DNA of 64,000 bases, taken from Letharia columbiana. Its lineage: Eukaryota; Ascomycota; Lecanoromycetes; Lecanorales; Parmeliaceae. The position numbers and the translations under genes were made by a program. Each line of letters begins with the position of its first letter. Within the stretch, counting starts at the first letter, position 1. The stretch lies in assembly GCF_014066305.1 (NCBI RefSeq), contig NW_023501041.1, positions 310,001-374,000 on the forward strand. Direction: 5' to 3'. The notes below the pieces were generated by a model. The model worked only from the letters and a program-made list of their open reading frames with translations, had not been told where the DNA came from and did not search any database. Below, one piece after another: positions 1 through 11,498 of this stretch.

Positions 1-1218
1 GAATAAGTTCCCGGAGCTGAGCGGCGGTGGCTGAGAATACGCTGCTCGTTGTTGCGCTTCCGGTGTCTTGGGTATAGGTGGTGGAGGCGGCGTAGTATTT
101 TCAGCAAGCCATTGTCGAAAAAGCGACAGAGCAAGCCAGTCCATATAAGCATTCGAAGGCGTCACGCGTTCTCCTTTGGGCGTTGTCAACGTGAGGCGGA
201 AAAGCCGGGCTTCGGTTTTCATCTTCCTTTCCTGCAAGTCGTCGACTTTGTCTTCTATCACCTCAAGCACATCCGGCGGCACCGTATGTTTGAGCTGGCT
301 GGATCCCGAAGGCCACTGGCCCACCACATGCACGAGCGCTTCTGCGAAGATGACTTTTGAGCGCGCCAGGTATCCGAGTTTGAGGTAGCTAGGTGGATAC
401 TTGGCAATCTGTTTCCATAGCCGGCCTTGAAATTGTAGCAAGTGGTGATCTATGCGCGGACCCACGACTTCTAAAGCGTCGTACATGTCCGCAAGGGTGA
501 GAAGGGACTTGCATTGTATGTATGATTCCGCAATATTGACCGCGTCGAGAGCGGGTGCGTAGTTGTAGAAGATGCGGAAGAGGTTGTCGTAATCGCGCAC
601 GATGTCGCTGTCTGGGGTGTGGGGGTTGGCTTTTGAAATATGGGAGGCAGATTGCATGGCGGAGAAGTTGGACATGGAGCGGAGGAATCCGTACGCTGGA
701 GGCGGAGGTTTGTGTGGTACAGGTGGGGGCTGGTTGGCGTCGCCGCCGAAAAGTGTAGATTGAGGTTGCTTCTGGACCAGCATAGGCACTTCGTCGTCTT
801 TGTTTCCCCAGTCCAGCTCGTACCTCCATTGCAGACGACCTCCTCCTGAATATGAAGACCTCCCAGGTACGTCGTCTTCACGGATCCTTCCCAGCGAGTT
901 GCTGGGCCGTTGACCAGGGGTCTGCCCACGCGCCTGCGCTTTTGACCACTCCTCGCTCGTCCCTGTCTCGAAAAACCCAGAGCATTGCGCCAATATCAGT
1001 CGATGTAGCATATACCGTTTTTCTTGACCATCGGCATTAATGATTATCTCGACATCTCCTGTCTGCGCGAAATTTGGGAACTCATTCTGTGGCCTGTATG
1101 AGACGCCTCCCGTATGCGAGCGCGTAGTGCGGTGGCGGCGCGTGTTGGTGCTTCGAGAAGAGACGGAGGCGGGCCGGTGGACGAGTGGGCGATCGGAGGG
1201 TTGAGGTTGGGAGACCAT
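1..1218 (-). CDS. BTB/POZ domain protein, 3' end outside window
   Basis: One uninterrupted reading frame of 406 codons runs off the window edge without a stop, so the C-terminus is missing. An in-frame stop lies eight codons upstream of the chosen ATG. Residues 1-55 are polar and disordered. A BTB-like segment follows, with GDVEIIINADG, then KRYMLHRLILAQCSGFFE, the usual ligand-binding strand and 'HR.iLa..S.fF' helix of fungal BTB proteins. A proline-rich linker comes next, then a helical region of about 200 residues (DNLFRIFYNYAPALDAVNIA; SLLTLADMYDALEVVG) typical of uncharacterised ascomycete BTB proteins. BTB domains mediate dimerisation and often Cullin-3 binding; no partner can be named here. 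No introns were found. The assignment rests on the BTB motif alone. Confidence 0.8.
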   Translation of the reverse strand, partial: MVSQPQPSDRPLVHRPASVSSRSTNTRRHRTTRSHTGGVSYRPQNEFPNFAQTGDVEIIINADGQEKRYMLHRLILAQCSGFFETGTSEEWSKAQARGQTPGQRPSNSLGRIREDDVPGRSSYSGGGRLQWRYELDWGNKDDEVPMLVQKQPQSTLFGGDANQPPPVPHKPPPPAYGFLRSMSNFSAMQSASHISKANPHTPDSDIVRDYDNLFRIFYNYAPALDAVNIAESYIQCKSLLTLADMYDALEVVGPRIDHHLLQFQGRLWKQIAKYPPSYLKLGYLARSKVIFAEALVHVVGQWPSGSSQLKHTVPPDVLEVIEDKVDDLQERKMKTEARLFRLTLTTPKGERVTPSNAYMDWLALSLFRQWLAENTTPPPPPIPKTPEAQQRAAYSQPPPLSSGNLF

Positions 1219-1809
1219 AGGGACTGGAATGGTATAGGCTCGCTACGTGGACGAGCAGAGAGCATGTCCCAGCAAGGCAGAGGCTCGAGAATAAGGGCTG
1301 ATGAGTTACCTAGGATTCTTGTAGACAGCAGACATTTGCCTTATACTGTCTATTCTTTCAGTCGTACGCCTCAACTCTCTCGCCGTAACAACAGACGGTA
1401 GCTGGACTGTAGTGGTTCGAAGCCAGGCAAGCTTGCATGCAGCGCCGAGTCTAAGCGCGTTATCGATAGAGTGCCAAGGCAACTCGACAGGGCCGTCAGC
1501 AAACCTGATTGGCTGCCCCACAAACGCCACCGAATCCTCATTTAGACGAGCAAAATCTACTGGCTACCAAGTCTCGTAACGCCTTCTTGATAAAAAAAAA
1601 AAAAAAACACAGTAGTTGTAGTTGTAGACTTTATATCCGCTCCCGGATCGCATAAAGCGACGTCGAAAGCCATAAGCAACTTGCTCTCACATTGAAGTCA
1701 GATGACTGGCGTGGAGGTGGTGTCAATATTGTTGTTGAAAAGATAAGGCGGCATACTAAAAGCCGTCTGAAGGCAGGACAAAATGTACAGCAGTATGGTT
1801 ATCTAGCCT
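1219..1809. other. intergenic, no gene seen
   Basis: Lies between the 5' end of the BTB gene and the 3' end of the GH26-like gene. It holds an A15-17 run near 1591-1607 followed by a short GTTGTA repeat. Short open frames here lack coding features. Confidence 0.5.
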
Positions 1810-3242
1810 CTACAGGACCCCCTGCCATGCGTTGTTTCCGCCCGTTGCAATCCTGAAATCAACGCCACCCTTGAGGTACTCAAACCAAGAGAAGCCAAGG
1901 TAGTTCGGGCATGCCTGTAAAGCTGCCTTACCGGTGAGCTGTTGAAGCCACGCGTGCTTGTCGCTCGCGGATCCCCCTTTAGCAGACCCTGTCTCTCCAA
2001 TAATGAAGGGTATTTTGGGCCAGTTCTGGCAAAAGTTCTGGTAGATGGCGGCAAACTGGCTTCCACCAGAAGGATAGATGTCCATACCAACAATATCGAC
2101 AGTACCTTGATTTGGGTACCAGCCTGAGCTTACCAGATCCGTGGCACTGCTGTCGTAATTGGGAGACCAATACATGTACACCCCGGGGACATCTTTCACT
2201 GCAGCGGAGACGACACCCCATGCATTCGAAAAGTCCTCGGCGGAGCCCGTGTAAACATATCCAGCGTCGGCGGAGTCGTAATAGTTCATCTCGTGGGCGA
2301 ATCGAAGAAAGACTGTGAGACCAGCTGCTGTTAACTTCGTCATAGCATTTGCAATAGAAGTAACAACAGCCGAGCCTTCCGTGAATTGATCAAAAGGAGT
2401 CCCCTGTGGCATAACAGAAGCAACGAAAATTGGATAGGGTTTTCCGCCTTTGGTAGCATCGGCGATGTTGTCTGTAATCTGCTCTACCGGTCAGTCCATA
2501 CAGATCGAATTCGAGCTGCCAAACTAACTTGAGCTCCATTATTCCATACTGATAGACCGGTCTGGCCGTAGTATCCAGCAAAGCAAGGGTTGTTGTTTCC
2601 CACTGCACTTTCATCGACTGCCAAACTTGCGCCGTTATAGTCCGGTAGCCATCCGAAGCCGATACCATTCACACTTTGGCAATTAGCAGGCAGTGTGATC
2701 TTGCCATTGGATATGGTTCCCCCAGTCGTCAAGTTGCCGGTGGTGCTAATGCCAGTCGAGACGGGACCGGAGCCTGCTACCCCTGACGGGCCTGATCCAA
2801 GGGATTGGCTGCCGCTGTTCCCAGAATTGGATTCACCAGACGTTTTTTCGGACTCCTCAGAATACTCTGAGCTGTCCTGATATGAGGTTTTCCTCACAGC
2901 CGAGCTCGTGGGTGCAGGTGGTTGATATCCACCAGTGCCAGCACCAGCATAACCAGCAGTGCCGGCTCCACCGTAGCCACCGATTACAGAGCCCAAGGTT
3001 GGGAAAGCTGTGGTTGCTGGGCTTCCCGCGTGGCCTCCTCCTCCATGATTTCCACCATTGACTGAAGGTGTGTGTTTGGCTTTCTGATAGTACTCTTGGT
3101 TCTGCCACTTTGATGGGTGGTATCCCTGCCTTTGCCCTTGCCCTGGCCCTGGCCCTGGCCCTGGCCCTCCACCCTCTGAAGGCTTGGGGCGCGCAGAAGA
3201 GACAGCCGCCAGAGCGAGAAGGCACAAGATGTAGGCTTTCAT
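1810..3242 (-). CDS. secreted GH26-like glycoside hydrolase
   Basis: Two exons (complement of 1810-2478 and 2529-3242) encode 460 residues; the 50-nt intron has donor GTTAGT, acceptor GCAG, phase 0. A signal peptide (MKAYILCLLALAAVSSARP) sets the start; upstream in-frame ATGs would bury it. Residues 20-150 are a low-complexity spacer rich in Gly, Pro and Ser. The catalytic part has the clan GH-A look of family 26 beta-mannanases: FLRFAHEMNYY with the probable acid/base Glu, VYMYWSPN, VDIVGMDIYPSG, and PFIIGETGS with the probable nucleophile Glu. It is expected to act outside the cell on plant or fungal beta-mannan. A GH5 mannanase follows 2.1 kb away, supporting a polysaccharide role. Exact GH family and substrate are inferred from motifs; another clan-A family is possible. 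Confidence 0.75.
3135..3168 (+). repeat. CCCTGG hexamer repeat inside the GH26-like gene
   Basis: About five imperfect copies of CCCTGG on the + strand encode the Gly-Pro run (GPGPGPGQGQ) after the signal peptide. The unit is six bases, so copy-number change would alter length without shifting frame. Confidence 0.85.
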
Positions 3243-5379
3243 CTTGGGGAAAGCCTGACTGATGATTCGGTAGAAAAGGATATATGAATCAATGAATTGC
3301 ACTGATGATTCGGAAGCGGCGGGAAGGCGAAGATGTAGACGATACTGGATGGAACGAGCAGAAACAGAGGAGAGATTACTGCCCTTCATATACTCGTAAG
3401 AGAGAGCTCCCACCATGATTGTACTTCACAGGCAGATATCGGTCGTTTGGGGTCTGCTTGTTTCGACCTAGTCATCCGCCGCACAGGGAGGGGCCAACAA
3501 GCATTCCTTAGGCTTCGCATGACCAGCTTTGCCTCAGGCAATGACGGTGACGACGGAGGGGTGTTTTGGCCTGCTGCACGTCTTCGGCGCAAAGTGAAAC
3601 GACCGAGGGGACGGGACATCCATAGCAAAAAGGATGCCCCCGAAAGTCTTGGGGGCCGATCTTGGAACAGAGCTGTTAGAACGCTGGACGTTTGGCAGGT
3701 TCCTGGTGTCACATTGAAGTTGACAGAGCCAGGTACGTCTCTGCCGTCTACATGAACAAGGTGCAGGATTGACTGATGACTTTGGAGAGAGGTTGATGAA
3801 TAAGGAGGTTAGGGTTCGTTGGGGGCGGGTTTTAATCGCGCGCGAAGGCCATTTCGAGGCCTAAATTCGAGCCCTAGCGATGATTATTTCCCGTGTTCGT
3901 GCGTTTCGCCATCACCGTTGTCATGTCTGTGCGGCGTGCCATCCATTCATGTTTACCCCTTTTCCGAGCTACGGTGTTAGGATGTGTAACCCACCATTTA
4001 TCACTCCCTTTTCGCCTTTGTTCCGAATTTTACAACTCAAATCGGGCGTCTCTGGCTGACTTGCTTCAGGAATCCATCTGTCTGAAACATTTCGCCCCAC
4101 ACCCAAAGCTCGCACATGGTCAAACCGTAGGATACGAGAGGCCTCGGGGGTCACTCTTGAATCTGCCTCATTGTTTCGCCTCTTCCCAGTGTTCACGCGG
4201 ATGGCTGCAAAGCTGCTCAGGTCGTGCGGATCCGCTCCACTATTTCCAAACAATATATCTACAGAGGCTGTGCACGAGAGCAGTTTGGTAAGGCCACAAG
4301 ATGCACAGCAGCACTTCATTGCGGATCGAAACGACCTGGCACTGGGGGGTAAGGCATTCTGAGAAGCAGAGGAGTAGACGAGGCAGAAATACGTGCCAGC
4401 AGAAACCGTGGGCCCACAATTTTCCTTGATTGAGGCGGTCGTTCAATTGTGAGACTGGGAAGTCAAGTAGGGAATTCAACTTCCCTTCTAATCGCTTTAG
4501 AAACTGGGGTACGTACGGCTTTGCTCACCTTCTTCGTCAATTCATCGTAACGCTGCCTAATGCTTTCCCTCAATTTCTGGACCGTTAAGTCTCGATTTCG
4601 CTACTATTGGGGGCTTGTCCCATGGCCAAAATGCTAGAATGAAGAGGTCTAATTGGCAGCACAGATTCTTCCATCCAAAATGGAAAGAAGCAGCCAAAAC
4701 CGGAGGCATCAGACCCGCCAAGTTTTCTGACAAAAGCTGACATGCCGGATCGGTCAAAAAATTCAATTCATTGTGATCAGCAAGCCGTCAAGGCGGTCTC
4801 ACGGCGGCACCGTGAATGATTTGCGCGGCTATACATAGAAATTGCATTTGTTGGAATATTCTCCGGGTTTTGATGAGTGTTCCCCGCGTCTTTCCAACTT
4901 ATTCCCAGCATCCCTTCGCTTTCTGGCCAACGGCGTTGTGGCCATCAGCCCGACGTCGGCACACAGGAAAAAATGCCTCTTAATGGCAGCCATCCCTTTC
5001 GTTTGCAGGAAACATCGGTTGGACAACCTCATTCTGCCGGCCCTACCTGACCCCTGCGTTCCCAGCGAGGAACCAACCTCTAGACCTTCCTTTTTCGTAG
5101 AGCCCAAGGCATGTCGTCGATCTTCCCCACAAGCCACCCTTTCCCCACCTGGTGTTTGCCGTTGAAATGCTGCATAATGTATCAGCTGTCCAACAAGCCT
5201 CTTCTCAAAAATTGATTTCGGTCCAGTATAGATCTTCGCGGCTTGTTCTACGAGCCTCAACTTTGTAGGCAGCCTAGCACAACACAACTTTTCTTCAAGT
5301 ATGAGCCATGATCGTTCATAAGAACAGGCAAAGACCCCATCGAATTGGACCCTTTCCATCACAGACACCCTCTACAGCC
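3243..5379. other. intergenic 2.1 kb, divergent promoters
   Basis: Separates the divergently transcribed GH26-like and GH5 genes, so it must carry both promoters. Several 60-180 codon open frames occur on both strands, but none shows a signal peptide, a family motif or a splice-consistent extension. No RNA gene or repeat was recognised. Confidence 0.5.
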
Positions 5380-6902
5380 ATGCATCTCTTCACTTCCATT
5401 GCCATGTCTGGCTTCTGTATGCTTCTTCAACTACTGATGGTCAATGGTGCTCCAGCTGCCAATGGCGCTCCGAAACTCATCTCATCCACGACGAAGACTA
5501 CCACGGCAAAATCAAAGACGTTGTCCACTTCGGCGAAGATTTCAACGATTACATCAAAGTCGTCTATTGTCACATCAAAGAGCTCATCAATTGTAACCGT
5601 GTCTACCACCAAAGCCTCATCGACCTTGTCATCAAGTGCGACGTATCCCACCCCAACAGTCCCAATCGGCGCCGGTGGAGGGCCTTTTGCTACCGTAGAG
5701 GGCAGGATGTTCCAGATTCAATCAAAGACCCAGTATTTCGCTGGTATAATCTTCCATGTGGTGAAGCAAAATGAAAGGAAATTAACCCTTGTTTGCAGGC
5801 ACGAATGCGTGGTGGCTTGGTCAGCTGCAGAACAACACTGATGTCTTCAACGTCTTTGCCGATCTCGCCTTGGTATGTCGGCTTTTAAGCCTCATTCTTA
5901 CCAACCCATCTAATTGCAAACAGTCTCAATTAAAAGTCGCCCGTGTCTGGGGTTTTAGCGAGACCAACAATGCTGCCACTGCATCTAGCGTGTACTATCA
6001 GGTTTTGAATTCGAGTGGCCAGTACTTCAACTTCGACTCCAACACTGGTAGGTCTGAGCAGCCGGACTTATCAGAGCACCATTGACGGTCTGAAAGGTAT
6101 CCCAAGACTTGACTACGTAGTCTCAACGGCGGAAGCTAAAGGCGTGAAGCTGGTCTTACCGCTCGCGAACAACTGGGGCGCCCTAGGGGGCATCCCGGCC
6201 TATACGTCCGCGTTTGGAGGGAATGGTACTTCATGGTATACTGACGCCAAGTCTCAGGCCGTCTACAAGAAGTATATCAACTTGATCGTTAACCGCTACA
6301 AGAGCTCTGCCGCAATATTCGCATGGGAACTCTGCAACGAGCCGCGCTGTTCCGGCTGCTCGACCTCAGTCATCAGCAACTGGGCATCAGACATCAGCGC
6401 GTATATCAAATCGTTAGATTCGCAGCACATGGTGGCTCTTGGCGATGAGGGATGGATGACCCCTCCAGTGGGCGATGGCTCGTATGCGTACTCCGGGTAC
6501 GAGGGCATTGACTTCGTCAAAAACCTCGCCATCTCCACCCTCGACTACGGCACTTTCCACCTCTATCCCGATTCGTGGGGCTACAATGACACCTGGGGTA
6601 ACGAGTGGATCATGCAACATAACGCCGCAGGCAAAGTAGCGGGCAAGCCAGTCGTCTTCGAAGAGTACGGCTCGACTAACATTACCAATCACTCGGCAAT
6701 CTGCGAACCTTGGCAGCAAACGACTCTCTTGAATACCAGTGTTGCCTATGACTCCTTTTGGCAATTTGCGACGACTCTGTCTATTGACCCCTATGACGAT
6801 TATGCCATCTACTACAACAGCACGGCGGGCAGTGACTATGAGGTATTGGCGTATCAGCACGCGGCTGCCATGTTGGCGAAGAATCCAATTGCCACGCAGT
6901 AA
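5380..6902 (+). CDS. secreted GH5 (subfamily 7-like) endo-beta-1,4-mannanase
   Basis: Four exons (5380-5743, 5799-5872, 5924-6047, 6097-6902) give 455 residues; introns are 55, 51 and 49 nt, all GT-AG. The third intron is placed so that NFDSNTG joins [15 protein letters not shown], the family's usual continuation. A signal peptide ([16 protein letters not shown]) is followed by a Ser/Thr/Lys-rich spacer, probably O-glycosylated, ending near [12 protein letters not shown]. The catalytic domain has [23 protein letters not shown] with the acid/base Glu, and PVVFEEYGS with the nucleophile Glu. The enzyme hydrolyses internal beta-1,4-mannosyl bonds of mannan outside the cell. No CBM1 was seen; the spacer sits where some homologues carry one. 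A family identification with strong motif support. Confidence 0.92.
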
Positions 6903-7478
6903 TGATGATGACTGGGAGGCAGTTCGGAATTTTGTAGATACTTGATAATAGCTAATATGTATTCGAAGAAAGAAAGTCATTCACTGGTTCATTATTAAAG
7001 TAGTCTAAGCCCATTATTCTCGGTGATAGTCGGGGCAGGGCAAGAACGATGACCTCGAGGCCGCGCAATCGTTATCAGCGGGAGCTAACCTGCAATGTCA
7101 AAGCGTTGTGGAGATAGCTCTGAAACCTCGGCTGCAGCTTCCCCCGAACTGCTGTCCTCCTTCAGATCAGATCGATCATAATACTATCTCCCATTTTCTT
7201 CTTTCTCTTTCTTCTTTCTCTTCATTGTAATAAACAAGTTGCCTTTGTGCAAAATACATTCGTTCACTTTCTAGGTCAATTGGCTGCTGACATTTCGCTC
7301 GTTCTATCGTCGCCAATTGATCTGTGTTTACCAAGCGGCTGTTGATCTTCTATCCGCAGTCAACATCAAAGACCTGGTCTTTGCTTCATCCATTCCGCCT
7401 ACCCATTCGAACCCAAGGATCAGCTCCTCAGCATATCCATTCGAGCATCCCTCACGGTCTGAGACCTCCACCGTCATC
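6903..7478. promoter_or_regulatory. GH72 upstream region with pyrimidine tract
   Basis: Contains the mannanase 3' flank and the GH72 promoter. A CT-rich tract (about 7190-7224, repeats of TTTCTTC) lies about 250 bp before the GH72 ATG, a common feature upstream of fungal transcription starts. No other gene seen. Confidence 0.45.
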
Positions 7479-9060
7479 ATGTTCACCAAAGCTCTCTCGC
7501 TCGCTTTATTAGCAGCCGTCAACATTGTTTCGGCTGCAGATATGCCTACCATTTCTGCCGTCGGAGCCAAATTCTTCTTCTCCAATGGAACACAATATTA
7601 CATCAAAGGCAAGCTTCTGATCCGTCAATTGATGTGTATCTCTGACAACGTGAACAGGCGTTGCCTACCAGCTTACCTCCCTCGACCCTCTCACCAACGT
7701 GACTCAGTGTATGCTCGACGCTGCCTCGATGGCAGACCTGGGGGCCAATAGTATACGTGTCTATCACGTAGACTCGACTGCCGACCATGATGCATGCATG
7801 AGTGCTTTTGCCTCCTACGGCATATACCTCTGGCTCGATCTGGACACCTTTGATTCCCAATTCAACCAGGCAAGTCGAGGACAACACCATAGACTCTAGG
7901 ATGATGCTAATCTCTCATCTATTCAGGCATTACCAGCCTGGAACCAGACTCAACTCTCCGCCTTTGAAGATGTCTTAGACGAGTTCCAGCAGTATGACAA
8001 TCTAGCTGGGGTCTTCGTCGCTAATGAGGCTTTGACCTTGCGTCAGTAATCTTCCACTTTCAGCAAGTATCGTGCTGACCTGGCTATTAGTCAATGGCTC
8101 CGACACCGCTCCTTTCGTCAAAGCTGCCATCCGAGACGTCAAGGCTTACAGACAGTCAAAGAACTACCGTGATATACCTATTGGCTACTCTGGAGGTATG
8201 TATTTGGGCCTCTTTCAAAGCATATAACAGTGGCTGCGGCATTCCTAGAACATGAAATACATTCAAGAGCTCTCGCAACTACATACTACTCAGACTGACG
8301 GCGCCTTGTAGCTGATATCCCAAGCCTCCGGCCCATGCTTCAGAACTACCTTGCATGCGGTTCAGATCCAGCAGACTCGGCCGACTTCTTTTCTCTAAAC
8401 GTCTACGAATGGTGCGGTCAATCCTCCTTTGACGGCAGTGGCTACAACGAGCTCGTCCAAAACGCAACCGGCCTTCAGATCCCCATCTTCATCTCAGAGA
8501 CTGGATGTCGGATTCCCAAACCCCGAACATTCGACGATATGGACTCAATTCTCGGCAAAGACATGGAGGACGTTTTCTCGGGAGCCATTGTCTACGAGTG
8601 GATTGAGGAAACGAATGACTACGGTCTCATTTCATACGGGCCCAAGGTCAATGACATGACCAACACGGCCGCATTGGACGGCTACATTCGTACCGGTACG
8701 CCGATGCCGGTGAGCCCTGACTACAGCAATTTGAAGGGCCATTGGGCTACCCTACATCCCACCGGTGTGGCACTTTCAGCCTACTCAGCCTCGGCGTCCA
8801 GCCTCACGCCCATAGCTTGCCCATCGTCTACTGTGAATGGATGGATTGTCGACCCCACACAGTCCCTTCCCAGCGTCGGTCAGACTATTGATCTGGCAGC
8901 TACATCAACCGGCGGCCTTGGTGGATCAGCCACAGGCAACGCCAAACCCTCCTCAACTGCGAAGAAGGGTGACGCAGCCGCGATGCATACCGGTAACGAG
9001 GTCGCAGGTATGGGCGTAGGATTGGTTGGGGTAATGTTGGGGTTCCTCTTCTGGCTGTGA
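7479..9060 (+). CDS. GPI-anchored beta-1,3-glucanosyltransferase, GH72 (Gas/Gel family)
   Basis: Five exons (7479-7608, 7658-7869, 7927-8041, 8091-8195, 8312-9060) encode 436 residues. Introns 1 and 2 start with GC (GCAAGC, GCAAGT) and end in AG; no GT alternative keeps the conserved frame. Introns 3 and 4 (49 and 116 nt) are GT-AG. A signal peptide ([19 protein letters not shown]) precedes the GH72 domain: [19 protein letters not shown] with the acid/base Glu, [11 protein letters not shown] and FISETGCR with the nucleophile Glu. The C-terminus is Ser-rich and ends in a hydrophobic tail ([11 protein letters not shown]), a GPI signal. No X8/CBM43 module is present. It elongates beta-1,3-glucan in the wall. 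Confidence 0.95.
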
Positions 9061-9569
9061 GATCTGTGAGCTGTCTAACAGTCATCATTCTTCGGTCCTT
9101 TCTTCGGTTCTTGTCCACATTTTCCAAGCATGTCTCTATGAGCCAAAGACATGTTTCCCTGTATTTCTTGCATCATGAGCGTTAGCATGGGCGCGATAAT
9201 GGCATGAGCAGCGCAGGCGTTGGGCCGATGGAATTGACATCAAAAGCGATACAAGACACTGCTACTCTACCTCATATCGAAGATGTATAAATAGTAGAGG
9301 ACATAAAAGAATCCAATATATGGTATGAGATCCATCAAGCTGTCAGACTGCGGTGAAATGATAAGAGTGGAAGGTCATTGGGTAGTCGAGCTTTCTCATC
9401 TTAACTCATGATCTTTGGCTCACATGCATCAAACACCAGCCGTATCGGCAAGCTCCATATGGGTATATCCCGCTAAAGAAGCAACGTATCCCTGTTTCGC
9501 CAAACACCAGTTCTCCTCCATCGACGCCGTACTCATCCCCCTTCCACCACCATAGCCTAGCCGACCCCC
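9061..9569. other. convergent 3' flanks
   Basis: Shared 3' region of the GH72 gene (+) and the glycosyltransferase gene (-). No further gene or RNA was recognised. Confidence 0.45.
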
Positions 9570-11498
9570 TCACCCCTCATCCTCCCCGATAATAACCTTG
9601 CCGAACGAATTCACCACCTTCGTATCCCCTTCCTCCTTGCCCCAGACCCCCTTCCCGTCATTGAAGACATCCTCCTCGCACCCCTGGCACACTTCGCCCC
9701 AAGCCAGCCACTCCCCCCGATCAGTCCAGACGCCGCCTCTCCCGCCTCTGCTATCCCACCACGTCTGTCCTCCCCTGGCCGCCGCCGCCGCCGCCGTCTT
9801 GCCCTGGGTGCTGCGGATGAATGCGCGGAGCAAGGCGCGGGAATAAGGGTGGTGCCAGAGTTTGGGCCACCAGGCTTCGAGCAGGGATTTGTCGCCGTTG
9901 ATGTGGAGGAGGGGCGGGATGGAGGCGGCGTAGATGTTGGTGGCGAGGGGGGTGGTGCGCCATGTCGGTGCTTGGCCTTCTTCGCTGTCCAGGTCGTCTG
10001 CTTCTCCGGATTGGCCGGGTAGGTTGTCTAGATTCGAGGAGTAGGGAAGGAGCAGGGAGTTCTTGGACTCTTGGAGGTTGGTCGCTTGGTCTCCTGGACT
10101 GGCGAAGGAAAAGGGCGGCTTCAGCTGCTGGATGTCGGTGGGCAGGAAGAATGGAAGGCCGTGCAGGGAGGGGTGGGCCGCTTGGATGGAGGAGAGGAAA
10201 GCGGAAGAGTTGTAGACTATGAATTCGAGATCTTCCGCGCTGTGGGTCATGGTTTGAAAGAGGCGGGATTCATAGTCCAGACCGATACTGTACTCATAGC
10301 GCTGGCCTGCGACCGTTGTCATGTTGTTAATGGTCACGTTAGCTGACAGGGGCGACTCCGAAGTACCGAGGGTATTGGAGAGCCAATCGTAGAAGCGGCC
10401 GCCAGTACTTTGGGAAGTACGGCGGATGGTTTCACGTTGGAATTCCTGCTCGCCGAAGATTTCGGCGAAGACGAACTGGTCGCCTATCTTGCCCCGACCT
10501 TTCTGCTCCACTTTTTGCACGGCGTATTTGTAGATCGCGCGGACGTCTGCAACGGGGCCGATGACGGTGCCGGAATTGAGGTACCGGGGGCGGTTGTGGA
10601 AGGCGTCCGGGTCCCTGTCTGTTAGTGGGCCATACACATCCTTAGGCAAGATTGAGTATGGTACTGCAGCGCAGGCTGGGTCTTCGACTGGGTTCGGCCA
10701 GCAGATCTTGTCAGCGCCAAAGATGACTGATTGCCTATATTTTTGCACCCTGTCCGCTGTCCCATCGCCCGGATGTCCTTCCGTTACCACGCCATATCGC
10801 CTTCGCAGACGCTCGTTCGTCTCCAGAACCATAGCATGGTATCTCTTGATCACGACTTCGGGCGGTAGCTGAAACCAGACGTCATAGCCATCAATGATCA
10901 ACACCAGATCGTCATCCTTGACCTCTTTCTTATTGTTGAGAAAATCATATAGCCCACGGATCTTGCCAGCATGAGATCCCTTATCCCATCCTACCCCTTC
11001 GAAAACCTTGCCGTAGTTGATCAGTGTAGGTGCTGGGTAGCTGAGTATGAATGAGGATAGTAACGTCTTGCAGAGCTCTGGGTTGGATTCTGATGCTGGT
11101 ATGATGAGGTGGAAGGCAGGATTGGTTTTCTTCAGGCCGACAGCTGTCGTGTTGACTGGTGGTGCCAGCAAAGGTGCTTCGGTATCTCCTGCTAGCTCGG
11201 GCGAGAACACCGGTTCAGGCGCGTGAGCCAGACTTGTGCTGGTGAAACGAGATGTCGTAGGTATCTATGGCTGTCAGTAAGAGCTCTCGGACTCGCGGAC
11301 AGAAACGCTCACTATGCTTATACCGGAGCTCTTCCAGCCCCAGACCATGAGCAGAACGCAGACGAGTGATAAAATGACTGCCGTCTTGCTTCGACGCGTC
11401 TTGGCCCGCCGCATGAACATGGGCTGAGGTCTTCGGCCCGGTTCGGCAATCGTATCGAATTCATTGTATAGAATCATAGGACGGGATGTTTGATCCAT
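9570..11498 (-). CDS. type II membrane glycosyltransferase, PLOD-like GT domain
   Basis: Two exons (complement of 9570-11264 and 11313-11498), 626 residues; the 48-nt intron is GTGAGC-TAG, phase 0, with a TTACTGAC branch site. The N-terminus is a short basic cytosolic segment, then one membrane span (TAVILSLVCVLLMVWGW), giving a Golgi-type signal anchor. The luminal domain has FHLIIPASESNPELC, DDDLVLIIDGYDVWFQLP with a DxD-like metal site, and RPRYLNSGTVIGP, resembling the fungal branch of the procollagen galactosyl/glucosyltransferase fold. Substrate unknown. The large exon uses a GTG at 11,210 that could be mistaken for a start, but sequence continuity and the membrane anchor favour the spliced form. 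An alternative ATG 30 codons upstream (11,588) is in frame. Confidence 0.68.

Noticed and set aside
1803..2668. Alternative frames over the GH26-like gene
   Set aside because: Shadows of the spliced frame that carries the HEMN and GETG motifs.
3386..5165. Open frames of 100-180 codons between the GH26-like and GH5 genes
   Set aside because: Frames overlap on both strands, have no motif, signal peptide or intron-consistent extension; typical chance frames of GC-balanced DNA.
6048..6096. Reading straight through the third GH5 intron
   Set aside because: Unspliced, the frame stops at TGA; a 27-nt intron ending at TATCAG is too short. The 49-nt intron gives the conserved junction.
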